NCBI RefSeq assembly: GCF_900109145.1
Contig: NZ_FNYY01000018.1
Location: 1 to 64,000, forward strand
DNA from: Marinovum algicola
Lineage (GTDB): Bacteria; Pseudomonadota; Alphaproteobacteria; Rhodobacterales; Rhodobacteraceae
Length of the DNA: 64,000 bases
Direction: 5' to 3'
How positions within the stretch are numbered: position 1 is the first letter of the stretch; every line of letters starts with the position of its first letter. A program made the translations under genes and the position numbers. Below, piece after piece: positions 8,162-15,767 of this stretch. The notes below the pieces were generated by a model, which saw nothing but the letters and a program-made list of their open reading frames with translations, was not told the origin of the DNA and did not search any database.

Positions 8162-8800
8162 ATGCGGCTTTGGGGACGGAAAACATCGGTCAACGTGCAA
8201 AAGGTTCTTTGGGCGCTCGAAGAGCTCGGGCTTGACTATGAGCGGCTTGACGCCGGCGGTGCCTTTGGCGGGCTCGACACCAGCGACTACGTGGCGATGA
8301 ACCCGATGCGCAAGGTTCCGACCTTGCAGGATGGCGATCTGGTGATCTGGGAATCCAATGCCGTGGTGCGATATCTGGCGCAGGCCTATGGCGATGGCGC
8401 CCTGGCGGGCAATCACCCGGCCGACATCGGCCGCGCCGACATGTGGATGGAATGGTTTCAGAACAACGCCTACGCCGATTTCATCGCGCTCTTCTATCAG
8501 CTTGTCCGCCTGCCCCGGTCGCAACGCGATCCGGCCAGGCGCGACGCGGCCATCGCGGCGCTGACCAGGCAGTTCGAGGTGCTGGAAAAGCGGCTCTCGG
8601 ATCAGCCTTACGTGGCCGGCGACCGTCTGAGCATGGGTGATATTCCGGTGGGCTCGGCGCTCTATCGTTACTATACTATGGAGTTCGATCGCCCCGCCCT
8701 GCCCGCGCTGGCCGAATATTACGACCGGCTGGGGCAGCGCGAGGCCTATCGCACCACCGTCATGGCCTCCTATGCCAGCTTGCGGCCCGCCACCGACTGA
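8162..8800 (+). CDS. Glutathione S-transferase family protein
   Basis: The product has 212 residues. The N-terminal domain starts MRLWGRKTSVNVQKVLWALE, so a serine (SVN) takes the usual catalytic position, followed by MRKVPTLQDGD and the glutathione-binding ESNAVVRYLA. The C-terminal domain has LSMGDIPVGS. AGGAGG precedes the ATG. It is divergent from the TetR-GST operon and probably under the same repressor. Its last 31 bases overlap the convergent hydrolase gene. Confidence 0.87.
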   Translation: MRLWGRKTSVNVQKVLWALEELGLDYERLDAGGAFGGLDTSDYVAMNPMRKVPTLQDGDLVIWESNAVVRYLAQAYGDGALAGNHPADIGRADMWMEWFQNNAYADFIALFYQLVRLPRSQRDPARRDAAIAALTRQFEVLEKRLSDQPYVAGDRLSMGDIPVGSALYRYYTMEFDRPALPALAEYYDRLGQREAYRTTVMASYASLRPATD

Positions 8801-9579
8801 TCGTCGTCGAGATCGAGGAAATCGGCCACTGCCACGGCGAAATCGTCGGGGCGGTCGACGTTGATCACGTGTTTCGCGCCGGGCACGACGGTGAAGTCCG
8901 ATCCCGGGCAGGCCTCGGCCATGGCGCGCATGGTGTCGGGCGTGGCGCCGCCGTCATTCTCGCCCGCGACAAACAGCACCGGCACCTGCATCTCGCCCAG
9001 GTGGCGCAAGTAGTCGAGCCGCATCAACGCATGGGCGCAGCCGCGATAGCCCTCTTCGGTGGTCTTCAGAAAGCCGTCGCGCAGCGCCGCCTCGCGGTCG
9101 GGGAAATCGCGGCGGCTGTCTTCCGAGAGCCAGAAACCGACGGTGCCGGACCAGACTGCCTCGATGCCGCCCGCCTCCATTTTGGCCAGCCGGTCGTGCC
9201 AGCTCTGCACGAATGGCTGCGGCGCGTCAGAGCGGGCGGCGCAACAGACCAGACGGTCGATCCGCTCGGGCGCCTTGAGCCCCATGCCAAGCGCGGTCAT
9301 GCCGCCCAGCGACAGCCCCATGACGCTGGCCGTCTCGATCCCATGCGTGTCGAGCACCGCCAGCGCGTCATCGACGATCTCGTCAAAGCTGTAGGGCGAG
9401 GGCGGCGTCGGGCTTTGCCCGTGGCCACGGGTGTCGCAGCGGATCACCCGGTAGAAGCTCTCGAGCAGCGGCAGCTGCGCGTCCCACATGGCATGGGTGG
9501 CGCCCAGGCTGTTGAGCAGCAGAAGCGCCGGAGCGTCTTCGGGGCCGGACACGGTGGAAAATAGCGTCTGATGGGTCAT
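8770..9579 (-). CDS. Alpha/beta hydrolase, 3-oxoadipate enol-lactonase-like
   Basis: The product has 269 residues with an alpha/beta hydrolase core: oxyanion region LLLNSLGATHAMW, nucleophile elbow GLSLGG near residue 95, acid in FVAGENDGG and histidine in GAKHVINVDRPDDF. The closest recognisable pattern is PcaD, which opens 3-oxoadipate enol-lactone, but no other beta-ketoadipate genes are present. It may hydrolyse a lactone or ester made by the monooxygenases nearby. Its start overlaps the stop of the upstream monooxygenase-like gene by four bases. Confidence 0.75.
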   Translation of the reverse strand: MTHQTLFSTVSGPEDAPALLLLNSLGATHAMWDAQLPLLESFYRVIRCDTRGHGQSPTPPSPYSFDEIVDDALAVLDTHGIETASVMGLSLGGMTALGMGLKAPERIDRLVCCAARSDAPQPFVQSWHDRLAKMEAGGIEAVWSGTVGFWLSEDSRRDFPDREAALRDGFLKTTEEGYRGCAHALMRLDYLRHLGEMQVPVLFVAGENDGGATPDTMRAMAEACPGSDFTVVPGAKHVINVDRPDDFAVAVADFLDLDDDQSVAGRKLA

Positions 9580-10367
9580 GCGAATTCGAGCTTTCTGATG
9601 TTGCGTTGGGTCTGTGACTGGTGGGTCGTGAGCAGTGTTTCGGCAAAAAGCCGCATCGATTGCCGCGCGCGGGCGACGTCGGGCCAGTCATGATCGACAA
9701 AGGTGAGCGTGCCGAAAGACGCCGAGACCTGCGTCATCTCGTGCAGGCGAGCCAACACCGTGGCCGGCGTGCCATAGAGCACGCAGGCATCGATCCGCGC
9801 ATCGACCTCGGTGTCGCTGGCATTCTCGCCCAGCGAGGCACGGTAGTAGGCCCGGCAGGGGCTGTCGGCGTGCTTGGCGGTGGCTTCGGCCCGGGCCGCA
9901 TCGGGATCGACGATGACGGTGCGGGCGACGCGCCAGTCCTGCGGCCGGGCGCAGCGGCCGGCATGGGTGCAGCCGGTGACATGCGCGGCCCAGTGCCGCG
10001 CCAGCATGTCAGTATCACTCCAGCTCACCGAAAGAGGCGCTCGGCCGCGCGCCGAGTGCATCCGAGCTTGCGCCGCATGGCTCACCGGTGCCGCCACCGG
10101 GCCGGGGGCCGGGCGGCCCCGGTCGCGGCTCTGGCCATCGACCAGCACCAGCTGCGGGCGCAGTTGCTCTGGAGGATTGGGCAGGATGTGCAGCAGGCTC
10201 TGCCGCTCGGTGGCATGCGGCCCCGGGGTGTCTTCCGATGGGGTGAGCGGCGCATAGAATTCCGAGAACCCCAGAGCCTTGGCGAGAGGCGCGCGCATGG
10301 CGGCGGCGTGGCCCGGGCGGCGGCTCTGCCCACCGGCGGGCGGGATGAAAAGATATCCGAGTTTCAT
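9576..10367 (-). CDS. Luciferase-like monooxygenase with an internal deletion
   Basis: The product has 263 residues; GGAGGAGG before 10367 fixes the start. The N terminus (MKLGYLFIPPAGG) and C-terminal third (PQDWRVARTVIVDPDAA, LTFVDHDWPDVARA) align with the intact 369-residue homologue at 15768 (ADWRVAKNICVADD, LVYAGHDWTDYEL). About 100 residues of the central flavin-binding barrel are missing and replaced by low-complexity proline/arginine-rich sequence. The frame is still open, so it is either a decaying gene or a remodelled protein; normal FMN-dependent activity is doubtful. It is coupled (ATGA) to the hydrolase gene. Confidence 0.6.
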   Translation of the reverse strand: MKLGYLFIPPAGGQSRRPGHAAAMRAPLAKALGFSEFYAPLTPSEDTPGPHATERQSLLHILPNPPEQLRPQLVLVDGQSRDRGRPAPGPVAAPVSHAAQARMHSARGRAPLSVSWSDTDMLARHWAAHVTGCTHAGRCARPQDWRVARTVIVDPDAARAEATAKHADSPCRAYYRASLGENASDTEVDARIDACVLYGTPATVLARLHEMTQVSASFGTLTFVDHDWPDVARARQSMRLFAETLLTTHQSQTQRNIRKLEFA

Positions 10368-10459
10368 GGCGGCCTCCTCCACAAGGCGGAGGCTGCTGCG
10401 ACCTCCTTCCACCGAGGCTAAAGGCAGAGGGCCAAACATATGAAATTATATAAATGCGC

Positions 10460-10488
10460 GGCGCCCATCAGAAAACCTGATAGGCGCC
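10460..10488 (-). terminator. Hairpin after the TRAP binding-protein gene
   Basis: GGCGCC-ATCAG and CTGAT-GGCGCC form a 12-bp stem with one mismatch around AAAAC, just after the stop of the dctP-like gene at 10499. The inner ATCAGAAAACCTGAT resembles motifs at 14650 and 16952, so it could also be an operator. There is no T-run after the stem on the minus strand. Confidence 0.5.
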
Positions 10489-10498
10489 GAGGCGGGAT

Positions 10499-11578
10499 TC
10501 AGTGCAGGTCGTATTCCACCGGCCAGACGTGGCCTGCCGCCTTGGAGGCATCGATGAAGTCCTGCATCACCTTGGTGCCGGGCATGCCGCGGCTGTCGGC
10601 TTCCTTGGCGCTCTTGCGCGGGAATTCGGCCAGGCTCTGCGCCCATTCGGTGCGCACCTCTTCGGGCAATTCGGTGATCACCGCACCGTTTTCGCGCAGC
10701 GCCGCCAGGCCGGCGGCCTGGCTGTCGTCCATCGCCTTGCCGTTGCGGGTCTCCCATTCCATGCCGACCTCTTCGATGATCTGGCGCAGGTCGTCGGGCA
10801 GGCTGGCCATCTTCCTGGCATTCATCGTGAGCACGACTACCGGCATCGCGCCATAGCCGATCAGCGTATAATAGGGCGCCGGCTCATAGTACTTGAAGCC
10901 GTTGTAACCCGCCGGCGTCATCAGCCAGCCGTCATAAACGCCGGTCTTCAGCGCCATGTAGCCTTCCGGCAGGCTCGATTGCACCGGCACCGCGCCGGCA
11001 TATTCCAGCCACGGCAGGTTCGGTCCCGCGCCACCGATCTTGACCCCTTTGAGATCGGAAACCTGCGACCATTCCTCCTTGGTGCCGAGGTGGTAGTTGT
11101 CCCAGGCGCCGAGGCCCAGCAACTGCTGGCCGAACTCCGCCTCGAAGACCTCGCTCAGCCAGGGGTTCTTGTCATAGACCACGCGCACCGCGGCGATGGC
11201 ATCGGAAGAGGCCTGCGGGCCGAACGGCTCGAAATAGGGGAAGTTGTGCAGATAGAGGTTCGACGGCTCGAAGCAGACGCAGTAACCGCCGAAGTCGAGC
11301 AGCCCCTGCTGCACCGCCTCGAGCGTTTCCGACACCCCGGCAATGCCGCCGCCATAGGATTCAATGAAGTTGACGGAGTGATCGGTTTCCTCGGCCGCCC
11401 GGCGTTTGACCTCGGAAACAAAGAAATCCGACATCGTGGTGACATAGGGCGCCGGGCCCTTGGGATGGCCCGAGCCGATGCGAAAGGTGAAGCGGTCGGC
11501 CTGGGCCGTGGTGGCCAGAAGCGTCAGGCCCAGTGCCGTGCCGACGATTCGCCCGAAAGTCTTTGTTGCTGATGTCAT
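10499..11578 (-). CDS. dctP: TRAP transporter substrate-binding protein (DctP family)
   Basis: The product has 359 residues, with the start at 11578 supported by GGGAGGAG upstream. A Sec signal peptide ends near TTAQA. The mature protein has the DctP pattern, including the ligand-binding region GVKIGGAGPNLPWLEYAGAV and VYDGWLMTPAGYNGFKYYEP. It delivers an organic acid or similar compound to the divergently encoded DctQ and DctM membrane proteins. The substrate cannot be read; the cluster of monooxygenases suggests an aromatic or terpenoid acid, which is inference only. Confidence 0.88.
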   Translation of the reverse strand: MTSATKTFGRIVGTALGLTLLATTAQADRFTFRIGSGHPKGPAPYVTTMSDFFVSEVKRRAAEETDHSVNFIESYGGGIAGVSETLEAVQQGLLDFGGYCVCFEPSNLYLHNFPYFEPFGPQASSDAIAAVRVVYDKNPWLSEVFEAEFGQQLLGLGAWDNYHLGTKEEWSQVSDLKGVKIGGAGPNLPWLEYAGAVPVQSSLPEGYMALKTGVYDGWLMTPAGYNGFKYYEPAPYYTLIGYGAMPVVVLTMNARKMASLPDDLRQIIEEVGMEWETRNGKAMDDSQAAGLAALRENGAVITELPEEVRTEWAQSLAEFPRKSAKEADSRGMPGTKVMQDFIDASKAAGHVWPVEYDLH

Positions 11579-11679
11579 GATGGGTCTCCTCCCTTGAGAG
11601 ATTGTGCCGTGTCCTTGCAGCCGGGTCACGCGGATTTGCGCCCGTCTGAATCACGGCGATGTCTCCTTGATACATTAAA

Positions 11680-11693
11680 TTATCAATCGATAA
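11680..11693. promoter_or_regulatory. Inverted repeat in the divergent dctP/dctQM promoter region
   Basis: TTATC and GATAA flank AATC in an AT-rich stretch between the divergent dctP and dctQ genes (11579-11760). It is the most operator-like element in that gap and loosely resembles the TetR palindrome at 8117. A bound regulator is not established. Confidence 0.3.
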
Positions 11694-11760
11694 ACAAAAA
11701 TGTTGCGGAACGATAACGCAGCTCCTACGCTGACCGGCAGATCAGCACTGAGGAGGAGTG

Positions 11761-12312
11761 ATGAGACAACAACTGGCAATTGCGCGATGGGCGCACGTGC
11801 TCTCGGCTGGGTGGGTCTTCTTGCTGGCCTTGCTGATTATCGCCGATGTTCTGGGGCGCACGCTGTTCCTGCATCCGATCGCGGGCACCAAGGAAATCCT
11901 GCAAAATTCGGTCATCGCGGTGACCTTTCTCCAGCTTCCGCTGGCGGTCTATTCCGGCTCGATGCTGCGCACCACGCTGGTACTCGATCACCTCGGTCCG
12001 CGCGGCGCCCAGGCTTTGCGAATCATCGCCTGGCTTCTGGGTGCGGCGCTCTTTGCGGCGATTGCCTATGCCTCGCTGCCCTCGGCCCTGACCGCCGTGC
12101 GCCTCGGCGAATACGAAGGCGAGGGCGCCATGCGCATCTATACTTGGCCGGTGCGCTTCCTGCTGGTGGGCACCTGCGCCTTTGCGGCGCTGGCCTATGT
12201 CTCGGTGCTGATCGCGGATCTGCGCGGCCGGAACGGCGACAGCGACCTGCCCGCAGCGCAACCGGTGCCCGCCCCCACCGCCAAACCCCTGACCGGAGCA
12301 GACCTGACATGA
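11761..12312 (+). CDS. dctQ: TRAP transporter small permease (DctQ family)
   Basis: The product has 183 residues with four predicted membrane segments, the usual DctQ topology, and the family pattern ADVLGRTLFLHPIAGTKEI near residue 30. AGGAGG lies four bases before the ATG at 11761; the GTG one codon earlier is too close to it. The C-terminal tail is proline/alanine-rich. It overlaps dctM by four bases (ATGA). Confidence 0.88.
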   Translation: MRQQLAIARWAHVLSAGWVFLLALLIIADVLGRTLFLHPIAGTKEILQNSVIAVTFLQLPLAVYSGSMLRTTLVLDHLGPRGAQALRIIAWLLGAALFAAIAYASLPSALTAVRLGEYEGEGAMRIYTWPVRFLLVGTCAFAALAYVSVLIADLRGRNGDSDLPAAQPVPAPTAKPLTGADLT

Positions 12313-13625
12313 CCCTCACCATCTTCGGCGTACTCGGCCTGCTCATGCTTTTCATCCTGCTCGGCGTGCATCTCGCGGTGGCGCTCGGCACGGTCAGCTT
12401 TGTCGGCGTCTACTGGATGATGGGCAGCCTCGACATCGGGCTGTCGATCCTCAGCACCACCGCCTACGAGGCGCTGCGCAAGGATGTGTTCATCATCATT
12501 CCCCTGTTCGTGCTGATGGGCGATTTCGTCAGCCGATCCGGCTCGGCCAACGATCTTTATGCGCTCTGCAACCGCGCCTTTCGCCGGTTGCCGGGCTGTC
12601 TTGGCGTCGCCACCGTGGCCGGCAACGCGGTCTTTGCGGCGATCACCGGCGTCTCGATCGCCGCCGCCGCCACCTTTTCGCGCATCGCCTATCCCGAGAT
12701 GGTGGCGCTGGGCTATAACAAGCGGTTCTCGCTCGGCACGGTGGCGGGCAGTGCCTGTCTCGGCATGCTGATCCCGCCGTCGATCCTGATGATCGTCTGG
12801 GCGGTGCTGACCGAGCAATCGATCGGCGCGCTGTTCATCGCCGGGCTGATCCCCGGGCTGATCCTCGCCGTGGCCTTTTGCGGCTATTGCGTGATCTACG
12901 CCATCCGCAACCCCGGCTGCGCGCCGATGATGCCCGCCCCCAGCGTTACCGAGGCCGACCCGGCCGAGCTGCGCCGGCAATCGATGGGCGGGTTGGCGAT
13001 CCTCGGTCTGATCGGCGTGGTGATCGGGGGCATCTGGGGCGGTTTCCTGACCCCGACCGAGGCCGCCGGCTTCGGTACCATGGGCGCCTTCCTGCTGGGG
13101 CTGGCCAAGGGGATGACCCGTCACGACGTGCTCGAGGCGATCTATAGCGCCGGGCGGACCACCGCGCCGATCATGATCCTGCTGATCGCGGCGTCGATGT
13201 ATTCCCGTTTCCTCGCCATGGGCGGCGCGACACAGGTGATCACCGATCTGCTGTTATCGGTCAGTGAGAACCCGGCAGTGGTGCTGGCGATCATCTTCAC
13301 CGTCTGGGTGCTGCTCGGCATGTTCATCGATTCGACCTCGATCATCCTGCTGACCGTGCCGATCTTTGCCCCGGTCGCCACCACCCTTGGAGTCGATCCG
13401 CTGTCCTTCGCGATCTTTGGCATCCTGGTGATCGAGGCCGGGCTGCTGACCCCGCCGTTCGGCATACTCGTCTTTACCGTCAAGGCGGCGGTGCCCGATG
13501 CCGGGGTCACGCTGGGCGACATCTTCCGCGGCGCCATCCCCTTCTGGATCCTGATCCTCGGCGTGGCGATCATGGTGCTGGTCTGGCCCGAGCTCAGCAC
13601 CTGGCTGCCCTATACCTTCATGTGA
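12309..13625 (+). CDS. dctM: TRAP transporter large permease (DctM family)
   Basis: The product has 438 residues with about twelve hydrophobic segments. Typical DctM motifs include IPLFVLMGDFVSRSG near residue 60, LGMLIPPSILMIVWAVLTEQ, and GMFIDSTSIILLTVPIFAPV in the C-terminal half. This is the sodium- or proton-coupled transport subunit. The open frame extends upstream to 11700 but that part is a shadow of dctQ; the ATG at 12309 overlaps the dctQ stop. Confidence 0.9.
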   Translation: MTLTIFGVLGLLMLFILLGVHLAVALGTVSFVGVYWMMGSLDIGLSILSTTAYEALRKDVFIIIPLFVLMGDFVSRSGSANDLYALCNRAFRRLPGCLGVATVAGNAVFAAITGVSIAAAATFSRIAYPEMVALGYNKRFSLGTVAGSACLGMLIPPSILMIVWAVLTEQSIGALFIAGLIPGLILAVAFCGYCVIYAIRNPGCAPMMPAPSVTEADPAELRRQSMGGLAILGLIGVVIGGIWGGFLTPTEAAGFGTMGAFLLGLAKGMTRHDVLEAIYSAGRTTAPIMILLIAASMYSRFLAMGGATQVITDLLLSVSENPAVVLAIIFTVWVLLGMFIDSTSIILLTVPIFAPVATTLGVDPLSFAIFGILVIEAGLLTPPFGILVFTVKAAVPDAGVTLGDIFRGAIPFWILILGVAIMVLVWPELSTWLPYTFM

Positions 13626-13675
13626 CCGGCGGGTTGGGGCCCTGCCCCGGCCCCCGGCATTTGCCCGACAAGATG

Positions 13676-13699
13676 AAGCAGGGACGCCGGTCCCTGCTT
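13676..13699. terminator. Bidirectional terminator between dctM and the LysR gene
   Basis: AAGCAGGGAC (13676-13685) pairs perfectly with GTCCCTGCTT (13690-13699) around GCCG, between two convergent genes. Short T- and A-runs at the stem ends fit weak termination in both directions. Confidence 0.65.
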
Positions 13700-13719
13700 T
13701 GTCGCGGGTGCGGCCGGTC

Positions 13720-14643
13720 TCAGCCGCGGCTGATCGGCGGGATCTCCAGGGCGGAGTTCAGCTCTTCCTGAAGGACATTGAAAAAGCTCTCGGCCGCCAG
13801 CGACAGCGGCCGTTTCCTTGTGCGGATCATCATGTAGGTCACCGACAGAGGCGGATCGGCCAGCGGCACGACCTTGCGCCGCTTGCCGTCCAGATCCGGC
13901 AGGCAGAGAATGCCCGGCAGGACCGACACCCAATCGGAATTGGCCACCAGATCGAGCGTGCCATGCATGGTATCAAGCTCGAGCTGGTCGGAAATCGCGA
14001 TGGAGTTGACCGCCAGATAGGTCTCGATCCGGTGCCGCCGGGCGTTGCTCGGCCCCGGCAGCACCAGCTTGAGCGGCGCCACCTCGCGCAGGCGGATGCC
14101 GTCGGCCCGCGCCGGCAAGGCCCGGTCGCGCGCATAGACAAGACATTCGCGGTCATCCCCCATCGGCCTGGCGAACAGCGCCTCGTTCAGCTCGAACGAG
14201 GCGGGCACCACGGCGAAATCAAGCCGGCCTTCGGCAACCTCGTCAGCCAGCGCGCCGGAATAGGCCTCCGAGATCGAGACCCGCACCTCGGGAAATTCCC
14301 GCCCCATGCGCAGCAGCACCGCGGTCAGCACGGCCCGGGTAAAGGTAGGCATCAACCCGACGTGAATATGACCGACCACCGATTTCGACAGGCTGTGCAG
14401 GCGGTCTTCGGCATGCTGCGCCGAGGCCAGCACCTTGACCGCCTCAAGATAGAACGCACGGCCCAGCTCGGTCGGGGTGACCCCCGAGGACGAGCGTTCG
14501 AAGAGCTTGACGTCATAGCGCTTTTCGATCTGGCTGACATGCATAGAAAGGCCCGACTGCGTGGCGTTCACCTTCTCGGCGGCGGCCGAGAACGAGCCCT
14601 GCTCGTAGACCGCCGCGAAGTAGCGCAGTTGTTGCAGCTTCAT
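13720..14643 (-). CDS. LysR-family transcriptional regulator
   Basis: The product has 307 residues, with the N-terminal winged helix-turn-helix MKLQQLRYFAAVYEQGSFSA through ATQSGLSMHVSQIEKRY, then a type 2 periplasmic-binding-like effector domain from about residue 90. It lies between the TRAP transporter and the two-component monooxygenase genes and probably controls one or both. The motif at 14650-14667, directly upstream of its start, recurs before the monooxygenase gene at 16877. Confidence 0.87.
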   Translation of the reverse strand: MKLQQLRYFAAVYEQGSFSAAAEKVNATQSGLSMHVSQIEKRYDVKLFERSSSGVTPTELGRAFYLEAVKVLASAQHAEDRLHSLSKSVVGHIHVGLMPTFTRAVLTAVLLRMGREFPEVRVSISEAYSGALADEVAEGRLDFAVVPASFELNEALFARPMGDDRECLVYARDRALPARADGIRLREVAPLKLVLPGPSNARRHRIETYLAVNSIAISDQLELDTMHGTLDLVANSDWVSVLPGILCLPDLDGKRRKVVPLADPPLSVTYMMIRTRKRPLSLAAESFFNVLQEELNSALEIPPISRG

Positions 14644-14649
14644 ATGTGC

Positions 14650-14667
14650 CTATCCGGTTTTCTGATG
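14650..14667. promoter_or_regulatory. LysR-type operator candidate upstream of the LysR gene
   Basis: CTATCCGGTTTTCTGATG contains ATCCG-N5-CTGAT, an imperfect inverted repeat of the T-N11-A kind bound by LysR proteins. It begins seven bases upstream of the LysR start codon, a position that would allow autorepression. Similar 18-mers are at 10466-10483 (opposite orientation) and 16952-16969. Confidence 0.4.
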
Positions 14668-14714
14668 TCGGGCGGCCCATCTTATCGCGGTTCGCGAAAG
14701 CCGCAACAGATCAA

Positions 14715-14740
14715 CCCGGCCCGAGCAGGCTCGGACCGGG
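14715..14740 (-). terminator. Hairpin after the flavin reductase gene
   Basis: CCCGGCCCGAG (14715-14725) pairs with CTCGGACCGGG (14730-14740), ten of eleven positions, about 50 bases after the stop codon of the reductase gene. It has no T-run, so efficiency is uncertain. Confidence 0.4.
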
Positions 14741-14789
14741 TGACTTTCCGGCCACGGGAGGTGCGCTCCCGCGACGGGGAGCCGGAAAG

Positions 14790-15740
14790 CTATTGCGCGA
14801 TGAGACGGCGCAACACCGTGTCGAACGTGTCGAGCTCGGCATCGCTGAAGGTGGCAAAGGCCTCTTCGGCATGAGCCTCGGCCACGTTCCAGCATTGATC
14901 GGCCTTGGCATGGCCCTTTTCGGTCAGCTCATAGCTGTCGCCCGCCATCTTCACATGGCCGCGATCCTCAAGGTTGACCAGCGCCGCATGCGCCTCGGTC
15001 ACCGGCGCGTGCAAATGCACCACCAGTTCGTCGGCGGTCAGCCCGGCAAGATCCTTGAGCACCAGCAGCACCCGTGCCTCGATCACGCTGAGCCCCAGGG
15101 TCTCGAGCTTGGGCCGGTAGCGGTCCTGATAGGCCCGCACCGCGCGCAACATCAGAAAGAAGGCGTGTTTGCCCATCCGGCCACGATCCGGGTCGGGCTG
15201 CGGGCTGGTATCGGACTTGGGAAAGGCGTCGGGATGATTAAAGACCATGGCATAAGAACCTTGGTGAAAACACAGCGGCGCGCGGCCGAAATCATCGAAT
15301 TTCACCACCCGGCCGACAAAAATCCAGTGATCGCCCCCATCGAGCCTGTCATAGGTCTCGCATTGGAACCTTCCGGCGCAGCCGTCGAAGATCGGCGCGC
15401 CGCCAAGCCCTTCCGAGAAATCGACGCCGGCGAATTTGTCCTCCTGCCGCCGGGCAAAATGGTTCGACATCTCCATCTGATCCGAGGCGAGGATATTCAC
15501 GGCGAAATGGCTGGCGCTTTCGAAGATCGCACAGCTTTTCGCGTCCTTCATGCTGCTCCAGAGGATCAGCGGCGGATCCATGCTGAGCGAATTGAAGCTC
15601 GAGGCGGTGACCCCGACCCGGGTGCCGTCGGGCGCGCGGGCGGTGATGATCGTGACCCCCGTGGCGAAATTGCCAAGCGCGCGGCGAAAGGCCTTGGGAT
15701 CGATTTCGGGCGCGGCGGCCTTTTTCATCATCAGGGTCAT
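14790..15740 (-). CDS. Flavin reductase fused to a MarR-like domain (C1-hydroxylase reductase type)
   Basis: The product has 316 residues. Residues about 10-170 form a flavin reductase domain (GNFATGVTIITARAPDGTRV, SSFNSLSMDPPLILWS, GGDHWIFVGRV). Residues about 190-310 form a MarR-like winged-helix domain (LETLGLSVIEARVLLVLKDL, LVNLEDRGHVKM). This matches in length and layout the reductase C1 of Acinetobacter p-hydroxyphenylacetate hydroxylase, whose MarR-like domain senses the aromatic substrate. It probably supplies reduced flavin to the monooxygenase encoded just upstream. GAGAGACGAG precedes the ATG. Confidence 0.8.
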   Translation of the reverse strand: MTLMMKKAAAPEIDPKAFRRALGNFATGVTIITARAPDGTRVGVTASSFNSLSMDPPLILWSSMKDAKSCAIFESASHFAVNILASDQMEMSNHFARRQEDKFAGVDFSEGLGGAPIFDGCAGRFQCETYDRLDGGDHWIFVGRVVKFDDFGRAPLCFHQGSYAMVFNHPDAFPKSDTSPQPDPDRGRMGKHAFFLMLRAVRAYQDRYRPKLETLGLSVIEARVLLVLKDLAGLTADELVVHLHAPVTEAHAALVNLEDRGHVKMAGDSYELTEKGHAKADQCWNVAEAHAEEAFATFSDAELDTFDTVLRRLIAQ

Positions 15741-15767
15741 CTCGTCTCTCCCGTTTGGGCGCGGCCG

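Noticed and set aside
8770-9579. Assignment of the hydrolase as part of a beta-ketoadipate pathway
   Set aside because: The motif pattern fits PcaD, but no pcaB, pcaC, pcaG, pcaH or pcaIJ gene is nearby, so only a general enol-lactonase-like call is supported.
11700-12308. Upstream extension of dctM giving 641 residues
   Set aside because: It overlaps dctQ in another frame; the ATG at 12309 overlaps the dctQ stop and gives normal DctM length.
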